46,013 nucleotides of DNA from Stieleria sedimenti (GTDB lineage: Bacteria; Planctomycetota; Planctomycetia; Pirellulales; Pirellulaceae): NCBI RefSeq assembly GCF_025060895.1, contig NZ_JANZKV010000141.1, positions 1 to 46,013 of the forward strand, read 5' to 3'. Positions 1-8,980 of this stretch are shown one piece after another (position 1 is the first letter of the stretch; each line of letters opens with the position of its first letter). The position numbers were made by a program, and so were the translations under genes. The notes beneath the pieces were generated by a model that saw only the letters and a program-made list of their open reading frames with translations, was not told the DNA's origin and made no database searches.

Positions 1-492
1 GCGCAGCGCCACCTCCGGGACGCGCGTCCCCACCCCCCCTCGACCCCGGACGGGGTCGCAGCGAATCAATCCGACGTCGGTGCCGCAGTCCGCGTTTGCA
101 AAAGAGTTGATCGGGCGGCTCGTCCCCTCGGGGAAGCAGGCCAACTTCGAGGGCTCTGGCGTGATTTGCTTCGACACCCTTCGGGGTCGTGTCAGCCGGG
201 GGCCGGATGTCCGGAGGTGTCGCTGCGCTCACCTCCGGCTACTGGCTTTGACCCCGCCGGGGTCATGCCGCGTACATCGGCGTTGAAGCTGTTAACGGAA
301 CGGCGCGAGCCGTCCGGCCTCGGTGTGACGCAAGCCTAAGAGACCGGAGGGCTCGGGCCCTGCCGCCAACCAAAAGAACTCGTTTGTTGTCACCGCCGAG
401 TGCCAGCGAACCGAGTATCCACGTCGGCGTTTGCTGCGTGGTAAACTGCCGCCGAGTTTTTTCCCCGACGAAATGCTGAGGTCGCCGAACGA
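1..492. repeat. Intergenic region with inverted GC-rich repeats
   Basis: No convincing gene is seen here. The stretch contains several short inverted repeats: CGACCCCGGACGGGGTCG near 41-58, GACACCCTTCGGGGTCGTGTC-like sequence near 173-193, a CGGAGGTGTCGCTGCG / CACCTCCGGC stem near 213-240, and GACCCCGCCGGGGTC near 250-264. Similar 'acctccgg' palindromes recur at base 10-20, so this is probably a cluster of REP-like intergenic repeats. The 3' part (about 290-490) is non-repetitive and should hold the promoter of the amidohydrolase gene, but no clear -35/-10 pair can be assigned. Confidence 0.5.
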
Positions 493-2115
493 ATGCCTGC
501 CAGCCGTATCCGTTTTCTTCGTGCAAGGGTCATTGCCAGCACACTCGCTCTCGTATTACCGGGACTTCATCCGGCAACCAAAGTCTGCGGCCAAGACCCG
601 GCGCCGATCGATTTGGTGCTACGCAATGGCATCTTGCACCTCGGTGATGGCAGCCCTCCTACGACAGGTGACGTCGCGATATCCGGTGACAAAATCGTGG
701 CCGTCGGCGAGATTGATCCGGGCCGTTCGCCGATCCGCGAAATCGACTGCACCGGTCTGATCATCTGCCCCGGTTTCATTGACCTGCACAATCACAGCGA
801 CGGCGAGATTCAGGAGAAGGAAACGGCGTCGGGCATGAACTATCTGACGCAAGGTTGCACGACCCTGGTCACCGGCAACTGCGGCAGTGGTCCGGTCGAC
901 GTCGGCCGGTATTACGATGAAATCGACGAGCGAGGTGCCGGTCCGAACATCATGCACTTGTTGCCCCAGGGCAGCCTGCGTCGCAAGGTCATCGGTAGCG
1001 AACAACGCAGCGCAACCGCCGACGAGCTGCAAGAAATGCGCCGGTTGGCCGAACAGGCGATGACTGACGGAGCGTGGGGAATGTCGACCGGGCTGATCTA
1101 TGTCCCCAGCTCGTACGCTGATACCGACGAACTGGTCGCGATTGCCGAAGTGGTCGCCGAGCACGACGGAATCTACGCCAGCCACATCCGCAACGAGGGC
1201 ACGGGATTGCTCGATTCGGTGACCGAAGCCTTGGAGATCGGCAGCAGGGCGAAACTTCCCGTCCACATCTCGCACTTTAAATCCTCCGGCCAAGACTCCT
1301 GGGGACTGGTCCGCAGGGCCGTCGAACAAATCAACAAGCGACGCGGCGAAGGGCAAGTCATCACCGCCGATCAGTACCCCTACACCGCATCGAGCACGTC
1401 GCTCGGTGCGACCTGCATCCCCGCTTGGGCACGCGCCGGAGGACGCAAAGAGATGATCGCGCGGATCGACAAGGCCGATGAGCAAACCAAGCGGATCATC
1501 AACGCCATCGGCAAGAAACTTGAAATCACCGACAACGGGCATCGCATTCAAATCGCCTCCTATGCGGTCCAACCGGACTGGGCAGGACGCCGACTAGACG
1601 AAATCGCCGCCGAGCAAGGTGTCGACACACTGGATCTGGTCCTGCAGATCGAGCGCAGCGGCGGCGCGTCGGTCGTCAACCACAGCATCAATGAGAGCGA
1701 CGTGCGGTTCGTGATGCAGCAACCCTGGGTCGCGACGGCGTCGGACGGTTCGGCGAAGTTGCCGTCGGGCTCGGTGCCGCATCCTCGCAACTACGGCACC
1801 TTCCCACGACGAATCGGCTACTACGCCCATCGTGAAAAGGTCATTCCCCTGGAACAGGCGATCTACAGTGCGACCGGATTGCCGGCGGAGATTTTGGAAG
1901 TCCAGGATCGAGGATTTCTTCGTGTCGGGTACGCCGCGGATATCGCCGTCATCGATCTGGACGCCTTTATCGATCGGTCCACCTTCGTCAATCCGCATCA
2001 GTACAGCGATGGGTTGGTGCACTTGTGGGTCAATGGCAGACCGGCGATCGCTGATGGCAGGGCGACAGGCGGCTTGGCCGGCCGCGCGATCCGCAAGAGC
2101 ATCGATGACCAATAA
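493..2115 (+). CDS. Secreted N-acyl-D-amino-acid deacylase family amidohydrolase
   Basis: A 540-residue metal-dependent amidohydrolase of the D-aminoacylase (N-acyl-D-amino-acid deacylase) family, which releases D-amino acids from N-acylated forms. Residues 1 to about 34 form a signal peptide (basic start, hydrophobic core, cleavage near VCGQ), so the enzyme is exported. The start of the beta-sandwich plus TIM-barrel fold is visible (LVLRNGILHLGDG at 41-53), followed by the metal-binding strand GFIDLHNHSDG (His99, His101). Further conserved blocks are YASHIRNEG and ISHFKSSG in the middle and a C-terminal 'GFLRVGYAADIAVIDLD' block typical of the family. Length matches the family. The next gene starts within the last codons, so the two are probably co-transcribed; a D-amino-acid or cell-wall fragment role fits the downstream peptidoglycan-type hydrolase. 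Exact substrate is not known. Confidence 0.9.
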   Translation: MPASRIRFLRARVIASTLALVLPGLHPATKVCGQDPAPIDLVLRNGILHLGDGSPPTTGDVAISGDKIVAVGEIDPGRSPIREIDCTGLIICPGFIDLHNHSDGEIQEKETASGMNYLTQGCTTLVTGNCGSGPVDVGRYYDEIDERGAGPNIMHLLPQGSLRRKVIGSEQRSATADELQEMRRLAEQAMTDGAWGMSTGLIYVPSSYADTDELVAIAEVVAEHDGIYASHIRNEGTGLLDSVTEALEIGSRAKLPVHISHFKSSGQDSWGLVRRAVEQINKRRGEGQVITADQYPYTASSTSLGATCIPAWARAGGRKEMIARIDKADEQTKRIINAIGKKLEITDNGHRIQIASYAVQPDWAGRRLDEIAAEQGVDTLDLVLQIERSGGASVVNHSINESDVRFVMQQPWVATASDGSAKLPSGSVPHPRNYGTFPRRIGYYAHREKVIPLEQAIYSATGLPAEILEVQDRGFLRVGYAADIAVIDLDAFIDRSTFVNPHQYSDGLVHLWVNGRPAIADGRATGGLAGRAIRKSIDDQ

Positions 2116-4246
2116 ACCTCAATCACGATCAACCATGAATTCCCCGACTTCCGCTTCCCGATCTGCCGCTGGTCCGTCAGCCCGGCAGTGCCTCTGGCGT
2201 TTTTTTGATCTGGCCGTTCTGGCCGTCCTGCCTTGTGTCGGCTTGGTCGCCCAGGACAAACTTTCGGATGACTTGGCCGGACGCATCACGCCACTGATCA
2301 GCGACTACCAGGGTGATGTGGGAGTCGGAATCAAGAATTTGTCCGGCGACGGAGAATTTTGGTACCGCCGCGATCAGCCGATGGCAACGGCCAGTCTGAT
2401 CAAGTTGCCGCTGCTGGTCGCAACGTACCAACAAATTGATTCGGCGACCTTGGATCCCGCCCAATTGATCGAGTTGACGCGCGAGGACAAAGTGCCCGGC
2501 TCGGGGATCTTGACCCGACATTTCAGCCCGGGATTGAAGCTTCCGCTGATCGATGCGATTCGGTTGATGATCCGTTACAGCGACAACACGGCGACCAACT
2601 TGGTGATCGACCAGGTGGGGCTGCCGACGACCACTGAATCGATGAAATCGCTCGGGCTGCTTCACACGCAACTTCATGCCAAGGTCTATCGCCGCGACAC
2701 GTCGATCGCTCCGAAGCGTAGCCAACGGTACGGGCTGGGCAGCACCTCGGCCGCCGACATGATCACCTTGCTGGAAGGAATTCATACGCATCAAGTCGCC
2801 AGCAAGTCATCTTGCGAGGCCATGATCGCACATCTGTTGAGCTGTGATGACCAGGTCAAATTGCCGGCGGGACTGCCATCGGGAACCAAAATCGCGCACA
2901 AAACCGGCGGCGTCTCCTCGGTTCGTACCGACGCGGGGATCATCTATGGTCCCGGTAAAGACCAAGCGTTTGCCATTTGTGTGTTGACCGAGAACAACAA
3001 GGATCGCGGTTGGTCGGCCGACAGCGCGCCGCATCGATTGATCGCCGACATCGGCCGCGCCGCCTACCAAGCCTTTTACGGAAACGACGACTCCGCCGAC
3101 TCGGCCGAATCCACGCGGCTCAAACTGGGGGCCCACGGTGACTTGGTCGAGTCGCTGCAACGCACCCTGAACGCACGGATGACGCCGTCGCCCGGACTGT
3201 CGATCGATGGCGACTTTGGACCGATGACCGAAGCGGCCGTGATGCGTTTTCAGGAATCGAAGCAACTGCGATCGACCGGCATTGTCAACGAAGAAACATT
3301 TGCGGCACTGGGGACGTTGATCGATCAAGACGAAGCGGTCCCTGAGCCCGCGACGTTGAATTCTCAGTGGCCCGAAAAGGAACCCGCCGATCCACTCCAA
3401 GACGCTCCGTTCGTCACCGCCAAAGCGTGGGCGATCGTCGACGCGGCTAGCGGCGCGCTGATCGCCGGCCATCATGAAAACGACCCGCGACCGATGGCCA
3501 GTACCACCAAGCTGATGACCGCCATGGTGATTAGTGAATTGGCCAAACATGATCCGGGCATCTGGAGCCAAACGGTCACGTTTTCCAAACGCGCTGACGA
3601 CACGATCGGTTCAAGCACGCGGCTCGGTGTCGGCGAGTCGCTGACCGTCGAGCAACTAATGTATGGGCTGTTGTTGCCCTCGGGGAACGATGCCAGTGTT
3701 GCCTTTGCCGAACACTTCGGGGCTCAGCGTGAATTGCTCGCCACCGCGTTTCCCGAGGCAACGTGGACGGCAACCGCGGCCTACGATCGCTTCATCGAAG
3801 CGATGAACGTGTTGGCGGAGCGCCATGATCTGCAACACACGACGTTTGTCAATCCGCATGGCTTGACCGAACCGGGACACCAGGCCAGCGCGAGTGATCT
3901 GGCCAAACTGGCTGTCGCGGCGAGTTCACGTGAGAAAATCATGCGTGTCGTCGCGACTCCGCAATACGGCTGCGTCGTAACCGGTCCCGGCGGCTATCAA
4001 CGTAACGTCGCGTGGTACAACACCAACCGACTCCTGAAAATCAACGGCTACGAAGGCGTCAAGACCGGTACCACCGGTGCTGCGGGCGCGTGCTTGATTG
4101 CCAAGGGAACACGCGATGGACAGTCGCGGATCGTCGTGGTCCTCGGGTCGACCTCCTCGGATGCCCGCTACAGCGATACGCGCAACCTGTTTCGTTGGGT
4201 CTGGAATCGCTATCTTTCGGGCCAGGCGGACACGGACCGCCGGTAG
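2105..4246 (+). CDS. Three-domain cell-wall hydrolase: class A beta-lactamase-like, PG-binding, D-Ala-D-Ala carboxypeptidase
   Basis: A 713-residue exported protein with two penicilloyl-serine-transferase-type domains. The ATG at 2105 overlaps the upstream stop by 11 bases and has AAGAG about 5 bases before it; ATG 2135 is the alternative. A signal peptide covers about residues 20-50. Domain 1 (about 55-325) is class A beta-lactamase-like: Ser97-x-x-Lys100 (SLIK), SDN at 159-161 and KTG at 266-268. A peptidoglycan_binding_1 repeat follows at about 340-403. Domain 2 (about 425-700) is a peptidase S11 D-Ala-D-Ala carboxypeptidase: Ser466-x-x-Lys469 (STTK), SGN at 526-528 and KTG at 653-655. All catalytic triplets are intact in both domains, so both may be active in the periplasm on peptidoglycan cross-links. 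Such a tandem is unusual, as the two halves are normally separate proteins. Confidence 0.88.
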   Translation: MTNKPQSRSTMNSPTSASRSAAGPSARQCLWRFFDLAVLAVLPCVGLVAQDKLSDDLAGRITPLISDYQGDVGVGIKNLSGDGEFWYRRDQPMATASLIKLPLLVATYQQIDSATLDPAQLIELTREDKVPGSGILTRHFSPGLKLPLIDAIRLMIRYSDNTATNLVIDQVGLPTTTESMKSLGLLHTQLHAKVYRRDTSIAPKRSQRYGLGSTSAADMITLLEGIHTHQVASKSSCEAMIAHLLSCDDQVKLPAGLPSGTKIAHKTGGVSSVRTDAGIIYGPGKDQAFAICVLTENNKDRGWSADSAPHRLIADIGRAAYQAFYGNDDSADSAESTRLKLGAHGDLVESLQRTLNARMTPSPGLSIDGDFGPMTEAAVMRFQESKQLRSTGIVNEETFAALGTLIDQDEAVPEPATLNSQWPEKEPADPLQDAPFVTAKAWAIVDAASGALIAGHHENDPRPMASTTKLMTAMVISELAKHDPGIWSQTVTFSKRADDTIGSSTRLGVGESLTVEQLMYGLLLPSGNDASVAFAEHFGAQRELLATAFPEATWTATAAYDRFIEAMNVLAERHDLQHTTFVNPHGLTEPGHQASASDLAKLAVAASSREKIMRVVATPQYGCVVTGPGGYQRNVAWYNTNRLLKINGYEGVKTGTTGAAGACLIAKGTRDGQSRIVVVLGSTSSDARYSDTRNLFRWVWNRYLSGQADTDRR

Positions 4247-4354
4247 CAGACATCAGCAAGTCGCTCGAAAACCGGCCAACCGCGCGACGCGGGAGCGCGT
4301 GTTGCGACCCGAACGCTGCCGTCGACCGATTCCCTATTTACCTGAATCAATCCC

Positions 4355-6076
4355 TTGAACGATCATCCCTACGGCTGGTTCAGCTTACTGCCCCCGCTGG
4401 TCGCCATCGTGCTGGCGATGGTGACCAAGCGGGCCGCGTTGTCGCTGTTGATGGGCATTTTTTGCGGCGCGTTGATCACCAACGGCGGTGACCCGATCGG
4501 GGCATTGGTCGATTTTTGCGAAGTCCATTTGTGGCCGACTCTGGCCGACCCCGGAAAGCTGCGAATCTTTTCCTTTACCCTGCTGATGGGGGCGATGATC
4601 GGCGTGATCAGTCGCAGCGGCGGGATGCTGGGGCTGATCCAATTAATTTCCCCGATCGCCAAAACACGGCGGGGCGGACAACTGACGACGTGGATGCTGG
4701 GATTGATCGTCTTCTTTGACGATTACTCCAATACCGTCTTGTTGGGCGGCACCCTGCGACCGCTTTGTGACCGGCTGAAAATCTCACGGCAAAAACTCGC
4801 TTACATCGTCGATTCCACGGCGGCACCGATGGCCAGTTTGGCGCTGCTGTCGACCTGGATCGCCGTCGAGATCGATTACATCGCCGAAGGACTCGGTGAC
4901 ATCGAAGGGGCAAACGTATCGCGCGCGATGGAATTGTTCATCGCCAGCGTGCCGTATCGCTTTTACGCCATTCTGGCGCTCGCCATGGTGCCGATCCTGG
5001 CGCTGATGGGACGAGATTTCGGTCCGATGCTGCGGGCCGAAAAAGCAGTGGTTGCCGGATCAGATCAGCGGCTGGACGATCCCGGTTCGATCGCCGACCC
5101 GTTGACCGAACCGACCGCGGCGGCGTCCTGGCGTGTCGCGGTCGTTCCGATCGCGGTGACGTTGGCCGTCGTGATCGCGTTGCTGTACACGACAGGAACC
5201 GCTTCGCTGCGGTCGGGTTCATCGGAGCCCGCCGGTGATACGCCGCCGCTGCGAGATATTCTCGGTGCCGCCGACTCGAGTCTGGCCCTGCAATACGGTG
5301 CGCTGTTGGGTCTGGCAACGATCGCAGTGATTTGTCTGACCCGAAAACTGCTGACGTTGCAGCAGGTCCGCGAAGCCAGCTGGGGAGGCATGAAAATCGT
5401 CCTGCCTGCGATCGTGATCCTCTGGACCGCTTCGGCGCTGTCACGGTTGACCGGTGGCAAGTCCGTGGATGGGCAATCCGGCACGTCGTTCGAATTCCAA
5501 GACCATCGGCTGTACACGGGGCAGTTCGTCGCCGAAACGATTTTGTCCGGGGCCAGGGTTTCTCCGCAGCAAGACTCGGCGACCCCGCGATCCCATTCGG
5601 TACCGATGGTGGTTCGCCTGCTACCCACGATCGTGTTTTTGTTGGCCGCGGTGCTGTCGTTTTCCACCGGCACCAGTTTCGGCACCATGGGGTTGCTGAT
5701 GCCGATGACACTGACGCTGACCGCTCCGCTGATCGGATTGCTGCCGCCGGACGCTTCGACAACCGATGCGTTGACCCATCCGTTGATGTTGGCGACGATC
5801 GCCAGCGTGCTCTCCGGTGCCGTGTTCGGCGATCACTGTTCACCGATCTCCGACACCACCATCCTGTCCTCCCAGGCCTGTGGCTGCGACCACATGGAAC
5901 ACGTGTTGACGCAAATGCCTTACGCGGTCACCGCGGGTACGATCGCGATCGTCGCCGGGACCCTGCCGATCGGTTGGGGCATCAGTTGGGGGTGGCTGAT
6001 CATGATCCAAGCGATGTTGCTGGTCGGTGTGGTGGCGATCATGGGGAAGCGGACGCCCAATGGCGCGGATGATTGA
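4355..6076 (+). CDS. NhaC-family Na+/H+ antiporter
   Basis: A 573-residue polytopic inner-membrane protein of the Na+/H+ antiporter NhaC family (PF03553 type). At least ten hydrophobic segments are visible. Family-like blocks are 'FDDYSNTVLLGGTLRPL' (about 123-140), 'STAAPMASLALLSTW' (about 150-164) and, near the C-terminus, 'FSTGTSFGTMGLLMP' and 'GAVFGDHCSPISDTTILSS', both typical of NhaC-like carriers. The likely start is TTG at 4355, since no ATG or GTG lies in frame closer to the first membrane segment. A hydrophilic insertion at about residues 225-310 separates two halves. It could exchange Na+ or another organic or inorganic cation for protons; substrate cannot be told from sequence. 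It follows the cell-wall hydrolase by 108 bases on the same strand. Confidence 0.9.
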   Translation: MNDHPYGWFSLLPPLVAIVLAMVTKRAALSLLMGIFCGALITNGGDPIGALVDFCEVHLWPTLADPGKLRIFSFTLLMGAMIGVISRSGGMLGLIQLISPIAKTRRGGQLTTWMLGLIVFFDDYSNTVLLGGTLRPLCDRLKISRQKLAYIVDSTAAPMASLALLSTWIAVEIDYIAEGLGDIEGANVSRAMELFIASVPYRFYAILALAMVPILALMGRDFGPMLRAEKAVVAGSDQRLDDPGSIADPLTEPTAAASWRVAVVPIAVTLAVVIALLYTTGTASLRSGSSEPAGDTPPLRDILGAADSSLALQYGALLGLATIAVICLTRKLLTLQQVREASWGGMKIVLPAIVILWTASALSRLTGGKSVDGQSGTSFEFQDHRLYTGQFVAETILSGARVSPQQDSATPRSHSVPMVVRLLPTIVFLLAAVLSFSTGTSFGTMGLLMPMTLTLTAPLIGLLPPDASTTDALTHPLMLATIASVLSGAVFGDHCSPISDTTILSSQACGCDHMEHVLTQMPYAVTAGTIAIVAGTLPIGWGISWGWLIMIQAMLLVGVVAIMGKRTPNGADD

Positions 6077-6178
6077 GTTTCCATTGCGTTTTCCCTGACG
6101 TCGCCACCTTCGCCAGCGGGTGGATTTCCCCTGTTCACTGTCTGCGTTCTGGCGACCGCAGCGACATCGAAGCGACCC

Positions 6179-7081
6179 GTGATTTCGAATCCCCCCCCGA
6201 ACGAAGCCTGGCGCGGCAGACTATTGATCGTCTTGGCGGCGGTGATGTGGAGCATGAGTGGCTTTTTTGCCAAGGCGCCTTGGTTTGATGGCTGGCCGCC
6301 GGAGTCTCGGGGCGTGTTGCTGGCGTTCTTTCGCAGCCTGTTTGCGTTGGTCATTCTGGTACCGTTGATTCGTCGCCCGGAATTTCGGCCAGCGATGATC
6401 CCAATGACGGTCTGCTTCGCGCTGATGGTCTGGTCGTTTATGTCGGCCATGGTGTACATCCCGGCGGCCAGCGTGATCTGGCTGCAATACCTCTCCCCCG
6501 CCTGGGTCATGCTCGGCGCGGTGACGATTCTCAAGGATCGCGTGCGCGTCGCCGACGTCCGCATGTTCTTGTTCTGCATTGCCGGTGTCGCGTTGATTCT
6601 CGCCATGGAACTCCGCAGCGGAGGGAACTTGCCGGCAACAGCCCTGGCCGTCCTGTCGGGAATCACGTTCGCCGGCGTAGTCCTGACGATACGATCGATG
6701 AGCGACGTGGATTCGGCGTGGTTGATCACGCTCAATCATGCCGCGACCGTCTTGCTGTTGCTTCCCTGGGCCTGGTCCAGCCACCAAACGATTCAGGTTT
6801 CCGCGTATGTCGCACTGGGCGCGTTCGGCGTGATTCAGATGTCGATCCCGTACATCGTGTTCGCCCGTGGACTACGCCGGGTCAACAGCGCCGAGGCCTC
6901 AATGCTGATCTTGATCGAACCGATCCTGGTACCGATCTGGGTCTACCTTGCTTGGCGCCACCATCCCTCCTATGACGCGCCTCAGTGGTGGACGCTTGTC
7001 GGGGGCGGTTTAATTTTTGTCGGCTTGGTGCAGCGTTATCTGCCCGCGGTGATACGCAACACCAAGCGGCGGTTTTTGTAA
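6179..7081 (+). CDS. EamA/DMT-family transporter
   Basis: A 300-residue membrane protein with ten predicted hydrophobic helices arranged as two EamA repeats (about residues 10-140 and 155-290), the drug/metabolite transporter fold. Recognisable blocks are 'VMWSMSGFFAKAPW' in helix 1, 'ALAVLSGITFAGVVLTIRSM' at the start of the second repeat, and the typical 'NSAEASMLILIEPILVPIWVYLAW' near the end. The start is GTG at 6179, just before 'ISNPPPNEAWRG'. It probably exports a small metabolite or amino acid from the cytoplasm. It is on the same strand as the antiporter with a 102-base gap, and converges with the next gene. Confidence 0.88.
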   Translation: MISNPPPNEAWRGRLLIVLAAVMWSMSGFFAKAPWFDGWPPESRGVLLAFFRSLFALVILVPLIRRPEFRPAMIPMTVCFALMVWSFMSAMVYIPAASVIWLQYLSPAWVMLGAVTILKDRVRVADVRMFLFCIAGVALILAMELRSGGNLPATALAVLSGITFAGVVLTIRSMSDVDSAWLITLNHAATVLLLLPWAWSSHQTIQVSAYVALGAFGVIQMSIPYIVFARGLRRVNSAEASMLILIEPILVPIWVYLAWRHHPSYDAPQWWTLVGGGLIFVGLVQRYLPAVIRNTKRRFL

Positions 7082-7082
7082 G

Positions 7083-7100
7083 GCGACGCTGTGACGTCGC
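7083..7100. terminator. Short hairpin between convergent genes
   Basis: GCGACG and CGTCGC form a perfect 6-bp stem around a 6-base loop, directly after the EamA stop codon and in the 40-base gap to the convergent gene. There is no U-run, so an intrinsic-terminator role is only a guess. Confidence 0.3.
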
Positions 7101-7121
7101 GGGACAGACGACCGCGGGGCG

Positions 7122-7928
7122 TCACCGGTTCGGCCCGACCGTTTGTTTGTCGCTGCGATGCGACCGCGTGTTGTGCCGAACCGAGTTCGCTTCGCGGGCC
7201 GCGGCTGGGGCCGCAACACCACTGCCGGCCAGATCAAAGACGTGTTGCGTTTCTTTAGCGCGAGCCATCGCGTCCTCATGGCTGCGACCGGCCTCGCGTT
7301 GCATGCCGTAAACCCCAGCGCCGATGGTGTTCTTGCTCATCCATTCGATCTCCGCAAGCATCTTTCGCCGCCGTTCTCGTTGCAGACGCTCGGTTTCTTG
7401 CTGGTACCGCCACTGATGCGAGCTCCGGTTCGCGCTGTCGATGTCGTTCTTGTAGCGTTTAAACACCTCCTCTTCGTGACGCAATTTGTCCGCCGGATCG
7501 CGGTAACACGGCATGAACAACAACGCATCGGCGACATGACCGGGAATGGTCAGATTTCGTTCCTTGAGAATACGCTCCATGACCGCGTAGCGTTTCTTCA
7601 AACGCGAGATCTCACGTTCGGTTTGCCGCAATTCCTTTTTCGCCGCGACGCGTCCGGCGGGGGCCTTTTGCTGGGCTTGGCGTTTGAGCTGCTTGGCATC
7701 GTTTTCACTCGCCGGTTTGGGCGGCGGAGTCGCCTTGGCTCTTTTGCGCAACGGCGGCGGAATGTAGCCCAGTGGAAACGGACCGTTGGGTCGGCGAACG
7801 GGCTCCCCGTTGATCTGCTTGATCGTCCGTGTCAGAGCGCGATGGACGCTTTGCGGAGTTCGACCATACTCATTCCACCACGCGTTGAACGTGACATCCA
7901 CTTGTGCTTGCGTCAAAAACGTTGACAT
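7122..7928 (-). CDS. Hypothetical charged coiled-coil protein
   Basis: A 268-residue protein of no recognised family. The minus strand was chosen over a 260-codon plus-strand frame because its composition is natural: N-terminal 'TQAQVDVTFNAWWNEYGRTPQSVHRALTRTI' looks like a folded helical domain, then a Pro-rich linker (about 50-75), then a long Lys/Arg/Glu-rich helix (about 78-210, e.g. 'KKELRQTEREISRLKKRYAV') likely to form a coiled coil. No signal peptide or membrane segment, so it is probably cytoplasmic. It stands alone between the EamA gene and the cyclotransferase gene. Function is unknown. Confidence 0.6.
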   Translation of the reverse strand: MSTFLTQAQVDVTFNAWWNEYGRTPQSVHRALTRTIKQINGEPVRRPNGPFPLGYIPPPLRKRAKATPPPKPASENDAKQLKRQAQQKAPAGRVAAKKELRQTEREISRLKKRYAVMERILKERNLTIPGHVADALLFMPCYRDPADKLRHEEEVFKRYKNDIDSANRSSHQWRYQQETERLQRERRRKMLAEIEWMSKNTIGAGVYGMQREAGRSHEDAMARAKETQHVFDLAGSGVAAPAAAREANSVRHNTRSHRSDKQTVGPNR

Positions 7929-8282
7929 CGGATTCCCCCACTTGATTCGTCGGCCTGAAAACTCTCCCCTTGTTCATGCGTCCCTCGCATCCTGGTTCAG
8001 GCCGCAGGCTCTGCCCGTCAAGGCGCCCCATTTGGCAGAAATCACGACTCCATCTTCTCGCATCGACGATCCCAAAGCAAATTTTTTGGTCGCGATTGGC
8101 GAAATCGGCTGTCACGTCTTGATGGCCGACAGTGCCGTCGGCTGACTGACGAGCACTAATAGCCGCGAATTGATGCAAACGTTGGCCGTGTGTTAGACTG
8201 ACCCGGGTTCGCATGACGGTCAGCGATGGACTCGACCTCGCTCCGGCCACCCCACCATTTCCCGAAACACACGCACCAAATC
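7929..8282. other. Intergenic region, no gene seen
   Basis: 354 bases between divergent genes. Small inverted repeats occur (for example GCCGACAGTGCCGTCGGC near 8122-8141) but nothing that can be named. It should contain both divergent promoters. Confidence 0.4.
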
Positions 8283-8975
8283 ATGAAATATTTCGCCTAC
8301 GGCTCGAACTGCAACGAGGCGATCATGGAAAAGAAGGGGGTCGCGTTCACGAGCGCCGAGCCGGCGGTGCTGAAGGGCTATCGATTGCTGTTCAACAAAA
8401 TGGCGTTGCGGGAGGCGCTGCCGTCCGGAATCGGATTCGCCAACATCAACGAAGACCCGGCCGGCGAAGTCGAAGGCATTCTCTACGAGATTGCGGATGA
8501 TCATTTGGGGCGTTTGGATGAATCCGAACGCTATCCCGATCACTACGGACGGATCGAAGTCACCGTGTCGTCCAAGGACCAGTCGGTGACGTGCATCACC
8601 TACCAGGCCCAGCCTGACAAGCTCGCCGACGGGCTGCGGCCCTCCCGCAATTACTTGAACCACATCCTGGCCGCCAAGGATTTTCTGTCCTGGCAATACT
8701 TCGAAGCGTTGGATAAATCACAAACCTTCACGGACGATTGCGCCTGCTGCCAAAAGCCCGGTGAAGTCGTGTTTATCAAGGAAGATGATCAACTCCACAT
8801 GCTGTGCCAACCCTGTCGCGAGGCGCGACTGATCTGGGGCGACACCCGGGGGCGTCGCCTGACGGTGGCCGAGACTCGTGCGATGATGACGCAGTTGGTC
8901 GAAGGCGGCCCGGGCTTCAGCTCCGTCAGCGAACTGGTCCAAGCAGCCATCGCGACCAAAGTCATCGATCCCTAA
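8283..8975 (+). CDS. Gamma-glutamylcyclotransferase-like protein with C-terminal zinc-binding tail
   Basis: A 230-residue protein. The start is placed at ATG 8283 because the fold begins there with 'MKYFAYGSN', the YGSN substrate-loop motif of the GGCT/AIG2 family; an upstream in-frame ATG (8226) would add 19 poorly conserved residues. The catalytic domain covers about 1-140: 'GEVEGILYEI' and 'LDESERYPDHYGR' match the barrel strands and catalytic Glu region. The family converts gamma-glutamyl amides to 5-oxoproline. The tail (about 147-230) adds two Cys pairs, CACC and, after about 22 residues, CQPC, which probably bind one zinc ion; this tail is not part of standard GGCT proteins. Probably cytoplasmic. 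It converges with the oxidoreductase gene with only a five-base gap. Confidence 0.82.
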   Translation: MKYFAYGSNCNEAIMEKKGVAFTSAEPAVLKGYRLLFNKMALREALPSGIGFANINEDPAGEVEGILYEIADDHLGRLDESERYPDHYGRIEVTVSSKDQSVTCITYQAQPDKLADGLRPSRNYLNHILAAKDFLSWQYFEALDKSQTFTDDCACCQKPGEVVFIKEDDQLHMLCQPCREARLIWGDTRGRRLTVAETRAMMTQLVEGGPGFSSVSELVQAAIATKVIDP

Positions 8976-8980
8976 GTCGA

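Noticed and set aside
619-1572. Open 317-codon minus-strand frame
   Set aside because: Shadow of the amidohydrolase gene; no family features.
7143-7925. Open 260-codon plus-strand frame
   Set aside because: Antisense to the coiled-coil hypothetical. The minus-strand product has the more natural composition and a long charged helix.
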